Positions 22,415 through 32,221 of a DNA stretch of 64,000 nt are shown piece after piece. Origin of the DNA: Isoetes taiwanensis (Eukaryota; Streptophyta; Lycopodiopsida; Isoetales; Isoetaceae). The notes under the pieces are model-generated. The model searched no databases. It saw only the letters and a list, made by a program, of their open reading frames with translations, and had not been told where the DNA came from. Numbering within the stretch: position 1 is the stretch's first letter; every line of letters begins with the position of its first letter. The translations under genes and the position numbers were made by a program. The DNA lies in NCBI GenBank assembly GCA_021234155.1, contig JAJEKV010000086.1:3771461-3835460 (forward strand), given 5' to 3'.

Positions 22415-22975
22415 ATGTTCTTGGTTGGCCAAGAACTAGCAACCCACAACCATGAAGTAGTCTAACAGGCCTATAGGGGTGTGAAATAAACGTTTCCACC
22501 ATCGAACCGCGAAAATGGGGGAAAAAAATTTTCTCCTAGGTAGTGGGTCAGGACTTAGGTTAAGTGTTAGACGAAAGTTAAGTGAGTCAAACTCATCTTC
22601 TAGTAAAATTGGAGTGGAAATCATGCATCTGCATCAAATTTCACCTACAATGGGTCGAAGAATCATCCCAATCGGAGACCCAGGTGAAAAATGGCGCAAA
22701 TCCATAATTCACACTTCAAACCATTAGGAAATTGGAAATTTCAAAGGTATAATACGAATTTTTAGGTGTATTAAGAATTAAACATATATTAAAATTAAGG
22801 GTACTATGGGGTAATTAATAAGGGGGGCTAATAAGTAGGTCTATTAATGGTAGGAGAATATTCTCAGGGGCCCTTTCTTTTAAATATCTCTGACACCTCA
22901 TTTTTCCCCCCAAACTTCCCTCTATCTTCTCTCTCTTGACCAGCCTATCCCCACCTGTTTTCTAGACCGTTAAAT

Positions 22976-23677
22976 ATGGCTCGAACCAAGCAAACCTATA
23001 GGAAGACTGGGCCTAGGCCTACCCTCTCCATGGCGCAGCAAAAGAGGGCTGCATGTGAAGAAGATACCAGAGCACCCCACGCCCAAGAAGGGGAAGAGGA
23101 GCTTCCCCCTACCAGCCAAGAAGAAGCAAAAGCCGACGGGTCGCACTTAATGATGCCGAGCAGCCCCTTCGGGCAGGAACACAAAGAACCGACGAATCTC
23201 GCCACTTCGGGGCCACAGACACCGAAGTGGAGGAGCAGCAGGAGGAGCAGTCCAAAGCAGCCAGTGGATTTGCTTTGGCCTTCGGCCCCAAAGAAGAAAG
23301 GAAAGGAGAAGGTCGCGGAGTGGCCCTCAAGAGAGGGCCGCAAGGAGGAAGAGGGAACGCGAGGAGGAGCCATGGGCGGAAGAGCTGGAGGACTAAGAGA
23401 AGAACGACGGTCCCCGCCAACCGGGTCGCGGATAGAGGAGCCTCCTGAGGAGCAGGTGGAAGAAGAGGAGGAGGAAGAAGATGAGCAGGGGCAAGGGGCG
23501 GACCCGAGACCACCTTACCCAGTGTGGCCCAAGCCACCTAAGGTGGTAAAGAAGGTGAAAGGGGGCGAAGCGGGTAGCCTTGAAGGAGGACCGCCTCTAC
23601 CAAGCGCGCCTCAAAGGCATACCAAGAATACCTTAAATCGGTGGACAAGGTATAATGATTGGTATGCTTGCGGGTAA
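22976..23677 (+). CDS. ORF1 of the LTR element, histone H3-tail-like N-terminus
   Basis: A 233-codon frame starts at 22976 with MARTKQTYRKTGPRPTL. After Met removal, positions 1-10 are ARTKQTYRKT against ARTKQTARKS in histone H3. Residues matching H3 Arg2, Thr3, Lys4, Gln5, Thr6, Arg8 and Lys9 are kept, and Thr stands at the Ser10 position. The rest is not a histone: there is no histone fold, only a charged, probably disordered region with a run of Glu (about residues 165-175) and Lys/Pro-rich ends. It lies 576 bases after the LTR and 3 kb before gag. The stop at 23675 may be an artefact, since an acidic open stretch (EEGDFDAQGYTLGAVGVIKE) follows to about 24066 in another frame. The function is unknown. 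Imitation of the H3 tail is my inference. Confidence 0.6.
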   Translation: MARTKQTYRKTGPRPTLSMAQQKRAACEEDTRAPHAQEGEEELPPTSQEEAKADGSHLMMPSSPFGQEHKEPTNLATSGPQTPKWRSSRRSSPKQPVDLLWPSAPKKKGKEKVAEWPSREGRKEEEGTRGGAMGGRAGGLREERRSPPTGSRIEEPPEEQVEEEEEEEDEQGQGADPRPPYPVWPKPPKVVKKVKGGEAGSLEGGPPLPSAPQRHTKNTLNRWTRYNDWYACG

Positions 23678-24801
23678 TGTCCAATCAAGACCGTGGAGGG
23701 AGGCCGCCGCCAAAGAACCAGCCAAAGCCACCGCCCGGCCTAATACCTCGAGAAGCCGGGAAGACCCACCATGGGCCTAACTCCGGTACACTCCCGTGTC
23801 TTCCCGGAGATTAGACACTTTCAAACAAAGGCACTAACCTCCTTATTAGGAAGGCACCCTTTGAGCGACTCATGCGAGGTGATGCGGCAGTCGATCACCC
23901 ACTGGGGTGACGTCCCTCACAACTTCGGGTGTTGCAAGTAGCACGTGGGCCGAGCTCACCCAGCTTGTTTGAGGAAGGGAACCTGCGCGATCCACCCGAA
24001 GAGGGTGACTTTGATGCCCAAGGATATACACTTGGCGCCGTCGGCGTCATAAAGGAATACCCTTGAGGATGCATTTTTGTCCAACTAATGTAATTATTAA
24101 GTCCTATAAATATAAAATTTTGTGTGAACTGGCCATTAATTCGAGTATGAAAATATGTTTAGGTATAAAAACATGTTTGAGTAGCTAAATAGAAAAAAAA
24201 TTAGAAAAAAATTGCAAAAAGGAACCCGAAATCGGATCCCGTCGCGCCAGATACGTCTGCGCTCGCGACGCAGACCCGATCCGCGCGACGCCACCCGATT
24301 TCGCCATTTTGTACCTAATCCGTGTCCAAATTAAGTAAGAAAAGTTCCGAATTAAGTTAGAATCATGCTAGGAAATCACATTAGGATCTTCTAACACTCT
24401 AAAATTTTTCCTAAAGGTTGAAATAACCGAAATCCGGATCCGTCGCGCCCGATCATCGTCTGCGGCCATGACGCCAGACCCGATCCGCCTTGGCACGCCA
24501 CCGATTTCGCTGGATTTGCCAAACTTGACCAAATTTTAACCAACAAACCGCCATGTAGTGTTTCTTGCTTTGTTTTGATTAGAATTGCACTTCATGGTAG
24601 CTCATTTGGACACCCAAGGCCATAGATTTGGAGTCTTCCCCATCAAGAACCTTTGTGCACGGAACCCGAGGCACCACTAGTCTATAAAAAGGGCCCTCAT
24701 TTGTCATTTTCTCCCCCATCAAAAGTGCTCCTAGCTCCTGTGGCGATTTTCTAGCCCCTTGCTCAAATTCAGTAGCCATTTTTCATAGCCATCTCTGCTC
24801 A
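23678..24801 (+). other. Spacer with ORF1 remnant and two GC-rich stem-loop repeats
   Basis: The first 390 bases hold a broken continuation of ORF1. Two related GC-rich blocks follow, about 24227-24306 and 24428-24510, each beginning GAAATC(C)GGATC and ending CCGATTTCG, so each can fold back on itself. They share GTCGCGCC, GTCTGCG and GACCCGATCCG and are about 200 bp apart in AT-rich DNA. The position, a leader-like zone between ORFs, would suit an RNA structural element, but this is inference. Confidence 0.45.
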
Positions 24802-26327
24802 ATGGCGCCATCAAGCTTTGTTAGATGGTACAATGACTCTAATCATATCCGTGAACTCCCTGCTGACCAAGCCTTTCATGTCTTCGATCATCTCTTTGAT
24901 CTTCATGCCACCTTAACCAGAACCCCCTATTACACTGACATCATGTGTCAATATGATCAGCAAATTCTGCCCTCGGAAGTTAGCTTGCCACCTAGGGGAG
25001 GGAAATGGGTCTCCTTAGACACCCTTGCCCAAGCCATAGGTGGGGGATCCAGGGGCAAGGGTAGGTTGTGGGATAGAACCAGAAACATGCCAGACTACAT
25101 GACCTGTAAGCATCATAGGCATAGGTATCTTTCAGGCCAAGCAGCCTTAGCATTGTTCATGCAGTATAGGGCAGTTAACCAACCAGGGGAGCCATCAATC
25201 CAACCCTTGGATTTGGCACCACTCGACACCCGAGCAGCACAGATAAGCATCCAGGAGATCGAGACCTCAGCATACGAACACTACGGCTCCACATCGGAAA
25301 CACCTATGTTGCAGATTGAACACGACTACGAAGAGGAGGAGGAAGAGAACCCAAGTTGGGAGATGAGGGAGGCGGGAAGAATGGAGAGGCGTATAGCTCG
25401 ACAACAAGAAGTTCTAAGGCGAGACTTCGAGCCACCCGGTAAATCCACGGCACTTACCCCAAAGTGATTATCGACGGCGAGGGAGTACATATTCGCCACC
25501 GACATCCTCAACCTTCCCTATTGCCAAGAGGAGAACCTCAGGATAGACGAGCTCCTAGGCCTAATGGCACAGGAACAGGGTAGCGACTTCATCGATTATT
25601 CCTACCAGGAGATCCCAAGGGAGGTAGCCGAAGACACTCCTATCTATGCGCGGGGAAACCATGTCGGATATCCAAGCATACCAGCCAGATAAAGGCGGAT
25701 GTTTCAACAACAACAACCCGACATTCCTGAGGAGGAATTCCGGGGAGATCGAGGCGATTATACAAAGCCGGAAGGCGCTCAACTTCCCGTGAATAGCCCA
25801 GCTCCAGGGAGCATGCGTGAGGCATCTAGCAGCAATTAATCGGAAAACGCAACAACAATGTGGAGGGACCACGAAGATCTTACAAACAATAGATATCTTC
25901 GGTCGGGCGGTACCGCAGAAAAGGCACGGGAGCCTCGGGGCCACATAGGGGTAAATCACTAAGGTACTATCTTCCGGCCCTCAGCCAAGGACAGATGATA
26001 GTATTTCACAAGGAATTCAGCCCAAGGGGAGAAGAATCCGTGGCGCTCCTCATAGCACTCTCAGGGTTTGGACACCATGCCAGGATAGATTTTGGAACGG
26101 ACCATGTGATACTCTTCAAAAGATCAGTAGCCCTTCATGCCCTCGACTTCGCAAGGGGCCACCTCAGAGATGCGCACTTGTCAGTAGTGGCGGCAACTGC
26201 ACCAGAACTCCCAGCACCACAGGTAGCAAGAGCATTGGAGGGGGGATCGGCGGCTAGAATCCTGCAGAACATGGGCAAGGGCACAGGATTCAAGAAAATC
26301 AAGAACTTCTTCAAGCGACGCCATTGA
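24802..26327 (+). pseudogene. ORF2 of the LTR element, novel upstream coding region (broken)
   Basis: The intact start is 24802-25467 (221 codons, from MAPSSFVRWYNDSNHIRELP). A second open piece is 25995-26327 (110 codons, ending FKKIKNFFKRRH). Between them at least two other frames stay open for 40-80 codons (for example EYIFATDILNLPYCQEENLR from about 25482), so one protein of about 500 aa is likely, split by shifts. Visible features are an aromatic N-terminal domain, an acidic run (EEEEEEN) near residue 190, and a basic C-terminal tail. I see no gag, protease or envelope signature. Extra ORFs upstream of gag are known in Tat/Ogre-type elements, but this element carries a chromodomain, which those lack. 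Confidence 0.5.
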
Positions 26328-26652
26328 TGGAAGAATTGTTTGCTAACTTAATTAAAGTACATTGTAACTCCCTTTAAGTATTATCATAAATGTCCATTAA
26401 ATGTATTTCTATATATTAATTAATGTATTACTATGATTTTGACTTGTAAATGAAGTTTCATATGATTTCTTTTGGTACCTAACAACAATTTAATTGTAAG
26501 CAAAAATGATCATTGCCTAACCTAATAACATCTATTAATGATCAATCCTTGCAGCAAGGAACTCAAGTGCAGGATCTCAAGATCAGCACCGACCACGCAA
26601 TTGGGTACCAAGGAATCTGTTTGGCAGGGAACAAGAAGATGTTGAGCAGGAT
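26328..26652. other. Spacer before gag
   Basis: AT-rich sequence (26340-26550) followed by an open in-frame approach to the gag start. Text such as AATTGGGTACCAAGGAATCTG before the ATG may be coding in a longer gag. Confidence 0.4.
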
Positions 26653-27894
26653 ATGTCACCAGAGGCAGTCAACGCAAGGTTAGTGCAGATGAGGAATCAG
26701 ATGCAACACCTCATCAACTGGGCGACACCTCTCATGAATGCACAGGAAGATGGTCACCCACCTCCACCTTGTTTTCCGGGTGGTGACGAAGTCCCTCAGC
26801 AGGAAGGGGAGGGCAACCAGGGGAACGTCAGGGATAGGAGAAGGAAGAGGAAAACCAGGAGTCCATCATCATCTAGCTCCAGCTCATCAGACAGCTCTTC
26901 CAGTGAGGACAGCTCTAGCTCCGATAGTGACTCTGGCACACCTAAGGCAAGGAAGAGGGCAAGAAAGACAGATGACTACCAGAAAAAGGTGGATAGCGCT
27001 ATGAGCAATGTGTGGAAGACAAGGAAGCTGGGCCAGTTCTCAGGGAAAGACAGATCAGGCATGGAAGCTGAAGCATGGCTTGATGAAATGGAAGAATTTG
27101 GTAACTCTTACGGAATGAAAGACAAGGATATAGGGAAAGTTGCTACAGCTAACCTCATTGGACCGGCAAGGATCTGGTGGAAGGGATATGCTAAGTCTAA
27201 CAAGCTGAAGAGGAACAATTGCAGATTTAAGACTTTTAGCAAGGCCTTCCGCAAGCACTATGTACCAAGGTCTCATACTAGTAGACAGATTCAGCAGTTT
27301 TACAGGTTGAATCAGGGTACATTATCAGTGGCTAAGTATACCGAAGAATTTATGAGGCTCAGGCTGAACGTTCCTGGAGTCTCAGAGAGGCAAGCCGTGG
27401 ATACTTACATTGAGGGGTTGAACAGCAATATCAAGAGGCTTGTTAGAGCAATCAACCCGAAGTCAGTCGCGCAGGCCGAAGATAAAGCTATAAGTTTGGA
27501 GGAGGCACCAGCAACTCCAGCAGAGAAGCAGTCAACCTTCAGGGGTAAGAGTTCAGGGCAGTATCAGGGACAATATCAGGGTAAGCAATCAGCAGCTACA
27601 CCATCAGGGAGTCAGCAGCAAGGTAAGGATAAGAGCAAAGCTTTTGGGGACCGTAAGCCACAGAATGCATCAGGGGGCAGCGCTCTTAAGCGTCTCCTAG
27701 ACAGTCTGCCGAAGGAAAAGAGACAGGAATGCATTGAGAAGAAGTTATGCTTCAGGTGCTTCCAGCCAGGGCACCGGACACATGATTGTCCATTCGTCAT
27801 GCAGTCGGCCTTGGCGAAACTCTTGGATTGGGACTCTCCAACGAAGCCCGGGCCGAGGGCGATGACCCGGCCGGGGAGGGCCACGACTTCATAG
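26653..27894 (+). CDS. gag: Gag (capsid and nucleocapsid) of the Ty3/gypsy element
   Basis: An uninterrupted 413-codon frame. A Ser-rich low-complexity stretch (about residues 75-100) precedes a capsid-like domain with WLDEMEEFGNSYGMKDKDIG, LIGPARIWWKGYA and FRKHYVPRSHTSRQIQQFY. A Gln/Ser/Gly-rich linker leads to the zinc knuckle C366-x2-C-x4-H-x4-C (CFRCFQPGHRTHDC). The family packages element RNA into cytoplasmic virus-like particles. The frame is full of CAG codons that read normally, unlike pol just downstream. Gag and pol are probably one polyprotein interrupted here by sequence breaks after 27860. Confidence 0.85.
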   Translation: MSPEAVNARLVQMRNQMQHLINWATPLMNAQEDGHPPPPCFPGGDEVPQQEGEGNQGNVRDRRRKRKTRSPSSSSSSSSDSSSSEDSSSSDSDSGTPKARKRARKTDDYQKKVDSAMSNVWKTRKLGQFSGKDRSGMEAEAWLDEMEEFGNSYGMKDKDIGKVATANLIGPARIWWKGYAKSNKLKRNNCRFKTFSKAFRKHYVPRSHTSRQIQQFYRLNQGTLSVAKYTEEFMRLRLNVPGVSERQAVDTYIEGLNSNIKRLVRAINPKSVAQAEDKAISLEEAPATPAEKQSTFRGKSSGQYQGQYQGKQSAATPSGSQQQGKDKSKAFGDRKPQNASGGSALKRLLDSLPKEKRQECIEKKLCFRCFQPGHRTHDCPFVMQSALAKLLDWDSPTKPGPRAMTRPGRATTS

Positions 27895-30752
27895 ATGGTG
27901 AGTGTCACATATGTGCAAACATTGAGTCGGATGAGATAGAGAATCATCAAAGCTGTCATCGCGGTGATGGGATCATAGATAGTAATCCTTATGTAATCCT
28001 CATAGATCTGAGGTAGCTCTCATAATTTTGCATCTCCCATTGGCTGCTCTAATGAAGAATAAGGTATTGAAGTCTAAGCCAAGGCCGTGGCTTATGGCCA
28101 AATCGGCGCCATTCGACACACTAAGGGAGGAGGATCACCTTTGACATAGACCTTAGTGGGGCTAAGTGGCCGATGGGAGCAGAAGTCATGGACATTGGAA
28201 GGTATGATCTTATAGTGGGAATGGAATTCTTGAAGCCACCAAAGCCATGATTGATTGCGGCCAGGAATGAAGTCACCATGACCGGCACACCCGGGCGGCA
28301 AAGTTGATAGTGAAAGGTAAGAAGCTACATCCTCCCTATGCGGTGTATTTCTTTGAAGCGGCTAAGGAAGAGTATAGAAAGGAATAAGGTGGATTACATC
28401 TTGAGGATGGAATCGATGGAGCCGAGCAAGCGGATGGAAGTGACACAAAGGGAAAGCAAAATGCCAGGCAAATAGCAAGGCTTATTTCAGAGTTCAAGGA
28501 TGTATTTCGGATGAAATTCGGCGGTGCCACCTTATAGGGGTGTGGAATGTGAGATCACGTTGACTCGGGATCACGAAGCCTACCAAAGAAGCCATATAGA
28601 ATGAGCATCCCGAATTGATGAGCTCAAGAAACAACGCGAGGAATTCTTTGGAGCTTGGATTTATAAGAGCAAGTGTGTCTCCTTTGAGACACCTATACTC
28701 TTTGTCAAGAAGAAAGATGGAAGCTTAAGAATGTGCATAGACTATCGCCCGACTTAATAAGCGCACGATAAAGAATAAATATGCATTGCCAAGGGCGGAT
28801 GACCTAATGGATCAGCTACAAGGAGCAAAGGTATTCTCTAAGATTGATTTGAGATCGGGATACCATCGGATAAGAATAAAAGAAGAGGACATCCATAAAA
28901 CCGCTTTAACGCGGTATGGTCATTTTGAGTTCTGAATGCCCTTTGGACTATCGAATGCTCCAACCAACGTTTATCGCCTCATGAACGGCGTCTTGAGAGA
29001 CTTCTTGGATGAGTTTGTTATTGTCTTCTTGACGACATCCTAATCTACAACAAGTCCCTTGAAGAGCATTGTCGGCATCTCGGGGAAAGTGTTGGAGAAG
29101 TTGAGGCGTCATCGGTTGTATGGGAAGCTCTCTAAGTGCCACTTTGCAAATGTAGGGTGGAGTACTTGGGGCATGTAGTAACATCCAGGAATCTCCACGG
29201 ATCCATCTAAGATTGAGGCAATAGTTGATTGGCCAGCTCAAGGAATGTGGCGTAAGTAAGAAGCTTTCTCGGGTTGGCGGGATACTACGAAAAAGTTAAG
29301 TGAAGGACTTTGCTAAGTGGGCGTCCCCTCCGCTGGACCTCACTAAGGCCAAGAAGATTAAGGATTGGGCTAGCCATTGGTTAGAAAAAGTCCAAGCTTC
29401 TTTTGAGAAGCTTAAAGAGGCCTTAACAACAACACCCGGTGCTTGTTCTCCCGGATCCGAGTAAGGATAAGTTGATAGCAACATGCAAAAACAAGATAGC
29501 AACAGGCGTCTTGATGCAAGAAGGAAGGGTAGTCGCCTCACTTCGAAGAAGATGAACGGCCTTGAAAGCAACGCTACCCAACCCATGATCGAGCTGCTAG
29601 CCATTGTCGGGGCATTGAGGATATGGAGGCATTATCTGGCGGGAAGGAAGTTTCAGTTGGATCTGCGATCACGAGCCTTCAAGATCTTTTCACCCGACCA
29701 CTCCTCAACTTAAGGCAAAGGAGGTGGATGGAATTCCTTGAGGAGTATGATTTTGATATTATATATAAGCCTGGTAAGCTTAATGTTGTAGCGAGATGCC
29801 CTCTCTAGGAGGCCATTTCGAACAAGGACGCATTGTGTCGCGATTTCCACTCTTTCGAGTGAGTTCGGCAAGAAGATTGAGGAGTCCTTGCCAACCCGAT
29901 GTGGACTTCAAGGAGGTGTGGGAAAGCCTCTCCAAGGAAGCCGTAATGACAAAGGAGCGGGAAGCCTTCAAGCATTTTAAAAGGAAGGCAACCTGTTGTA
30001 CCACAAGCATAAGTTGTGTGTGCGAATCTTGGGGTAAGGAAGTTAATTCTTCATGACACACATAATGACCCAATAGCGGGGCATCTTTGGCTTCATGAAG
30101 ACCTATTTCAAGATTCAAGTAGTTACTTCGGCCCGAAATGAAGAGGCGTATAGCTGCATATATTCGGGATTACCCGCTTATGTCGCCAACCAAAGCGGAA
30201 CAACCGGATTCCACGTGCTTTAGAGCCATTAGGGTGCCAAATGCAAAGTGGGAGGTCATAAGCATGGATTTCATCACAGGACTCCTAGAACTCTTCGAGG
30301 CAAGGATGCATTGATGGTTGTCGTAGATAAGTTATCTAAGATGGCACATTTCGTTGCCTTGCAAGGCAACGCATTAACCGCATTAGACACGGCCAAGTTA
30401 TTTGTAAGGGAGATTTTTAGACTCCATGGCATGCCTCGGGGAGATAATATCGGATAGAGATTCTAAGTTCATGAGTGCCTTTTGGCGGGATCTCTTTAGC
30501 ACTATCCGCATCGAAGCTCTCCATGAGTACGGCATATCATCCCCAAAACGGATGGCCGTGGCGGAAAGGGCGAATCGGATCATTGAAGACATGCTTGAAG
30601 CTATGTGTGGAACAAGCAGCCCAAGTGGGATGAGTACATCCACTTGGTGGAATTCGCCTACAACGCTGCCAGCGAGAGTCATCTCGGATGTAAGCCTTTC
30701 ATGGTGAACTTCGGCTACCGGTGCTTAACCCCTGGATACACGGCACAATCCT
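27895..30752 (+). pseudogene. pol: Pol: protease, reverse transcriptase, RNase H, integrase (frame-broken)
   Basis: The order is protease, reverse transcriptase, RNase H, integrase. The protease active-site region is near 27998-28040 (ILID then, after a break at a CTG, SSHNFASP), followed by YDLIVGMEFL. Reverse transcriptase has [40 protein letters not shown] and the LDD catalytic box near 29030, then a RVEYLGHVV block. RNase H and connection pieces are at 29480-29810 (TSKKMNGLES, LLAIVGALRIWRHYLAGRKF, NLRQRRWMEFLEEYDFDIIY). Integrase has HLGFMKTYFKIQ, an ISMDFITG first catalytic Asp, a SDRDSKFMSAFW second Asp and, after a break at CAG, the IIEDML segment. More than a dozen single- or few-base shifts occur. 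The motifs around them are otherwise well kept, which argues for recent damage or consensus error. Confidence 0.8.
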
Positions 30753-31361
30753 GTGTCCAAGGTAGAAGTGTCCCAGCAGATGCTAGGAGACATGCAGCAG
30801 CTAGTAGAGGAAGTAAGGGGTTATTTATTGGTAGCAAGAAGTCGGCAGAAGAGTGTAGCCGACAAGCACAGGACCGTAAGGGAGTTTAAGGTGGGAGATA
30901 CCGTTTGGTTGAAGATCAAGGTGAAGCAAGCCAAGCTGCGGATTGGGAGCTGCAAGAAGCTTGCCCCTAGGTGGGCTGGGCCGTTCAAGATTTTAGAGAG
31001 AGTGGGCTCTCAAGCCTATAAGTTGGATCTTCCAGCCCATCTTAAGGTCCACAAGGTCTTCCACGTAAGTTTATTAAAAAGGCACAATCCTAACCCTGAG
31101 GAGGTTTTGGATACTCCAACCTTGTTGGAAATGACGGAGGAGCAAGTAGAAATAGTGCCTGAGTTACTTCTTGATAAGTCATTCAAGAAGACTAGGAGGT
31201 CTCAGTTCCTCCAATATTTGGTTAAGTGGAAGCACTTACCCGTGGAGGATGCGACATGGGTATTGAAGCAAGATCTGGAGAAGCAATACCCAGAATTTAT
31301 GAAGGACTTTGATGGGCGAGTCGTCTCCGACTTGGTCGACCCCGACTTGCCAGGTGGTTAG
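30753..31361 (+). CDS. Integrase C-terminal region with chromodomain
   Basis: This open frame covers the end of the pol polyprotein, so the apparent start is not a real one. Residues about 30-110 contain the GPY/F-type integrase end (FKVGDTVWLKIKV, LAPRWAGPFKILERVGSQAY, KVHKVFHVSLLKRH). Residues about 140-185 form a chromodomain with the aromatic-basic strand QFLQYLVKWKHLPVEDATW followed by a C-terminal helix (KQYPEFMKDF). Chromodomains of chromovirus integrases are thought to steer insertion to heterochromatin by reading H3 methyl-lysine. The cage aromatics here would include the Tyr and Trp of QYLVKW and the later Trp. The frame is free of lesions and contains many CAG and CTG codons. Confidence 0.85.
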   Translation: MSKVEVSQQMLGDMQQLVEEVRGYLLVARSRQKSVADKHRTVREFKVGDTVWLKIKVKQAKLRIGSCKKLAPRWAGPFKILERVGSQAYKLDLPAHLKVHKVFHVSLLKRHNPNPEEVLDTPTLLEMTEEQVEIVPELLLDKSFKKTRRSQFLQYLVKWKHLPVEDATWVLKQDLEKQYPEFMKDFDGRVVSDLVDPDLPGG

Positions 31362-32212
31362 CTAGTATGTTGTTAGTTAGCTTTGAGCCTGGCGCATGCA
31401 TCCTAGTTAAGAGGGTGCATGTGCCAGAACCTTGGATCGTGTGGGCGATGATGGGATACGCCTTTAGGGCATTCTCTAGGCCACACGCACCAATAGGTGC
31501 GCATGACCATTAGGGTCATGTGAGTGAGGAATGAGGCATAGTGGGCGATGATGGGACATCGATCGGATGATCTCTATGCCACGATGCGGGATACGCACAC
31601 CTGGCCGTAGGAGGGTCATGGTGAAGCTTAAGTGATCATGCGCGATGATGGGATCGTGAGACGTTCCCTAGCTGAAACCCTTGGGGCATGATGCACTGGG
31701 GTGTACTCGATCCGGGGGGATCGTGTACAAGGTAGCACTCGATCATGGGCAATGATGGGAGCATCTTAAATGATCCCTAAGCTCAAATCCGAAAGGGCCA
31801 TGATCTTGGGCAGGGTAGTAGGACAACCTTGAGCCAGTAGTTCGGCTCAAGGAGGTAAGGGGGGTGGTCCCCTAAAACCACAAATTATTAACTAAACTAA
31901 CGTAATGTGCTCCTTTGCGGGCAAGTAGAAGGAGGGGCGCCAACGCAGGAGCGCCAAGTTACGAGAAGATAAGGGGGAGCCATAATTAGATTATGAACCC
32001 TAATAACTCTTATAATAGTATTTTGAATTATTATAAGAAATAACGATGTTAAGGCTATATAATTTTGTATAAGTACAAATATAGCCTAAAATTTTGACTT
32101 GAACTAATAAAACTTGATTGCTAAGCTAAATTAAAGGTTATGACATGTTGTTCTGTTGCAGGTGTAAGGTAGGTTCGTCACCTTAGCGCAATCTTGAGGG
32201 CAGCATTGTCCT
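31362..32212 (+). repeat. 3' non-coding region with about 100-bp repeats (GGGCGATGATGGGA)
   Basis: The motif (T/G)GGCGATGATGGGA or a close variant occurs near 31443, 31543, 31641 and 31746, so the spacing is about 100 bp. Each copy is followed by a TCTAGG/GATC-rich piece and each ends near a GCATG(A/T) word. It is a degenerate tandem array between the pol stop and the purine tract. The function is unknown. Confidence 0.6.
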
Positions 32213-32221
32213 AAGGAGAAA
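32213..32221 (+). promoter_or_regulatory. Polypurine tract
   Basis: AAGGAGAAA abuts the first base of the 3' LTR. Position and composition fit the plus-strand primer of LTR retrotransposons. Confidence 0.7.

Noticed and set aside
22976-23030. A genuine histone H3 gene
   Set aside because: Only the first ten residues match. No H3 core or histone fold follows, and the frame lies inside an LTR element.
22996-23537. Minus-strand and third-frame ORFs overlapping ORF1
   Set aside because: They are antisense shadows of a GA-rich coding strand, with low-complexity Leu/Ser composition.
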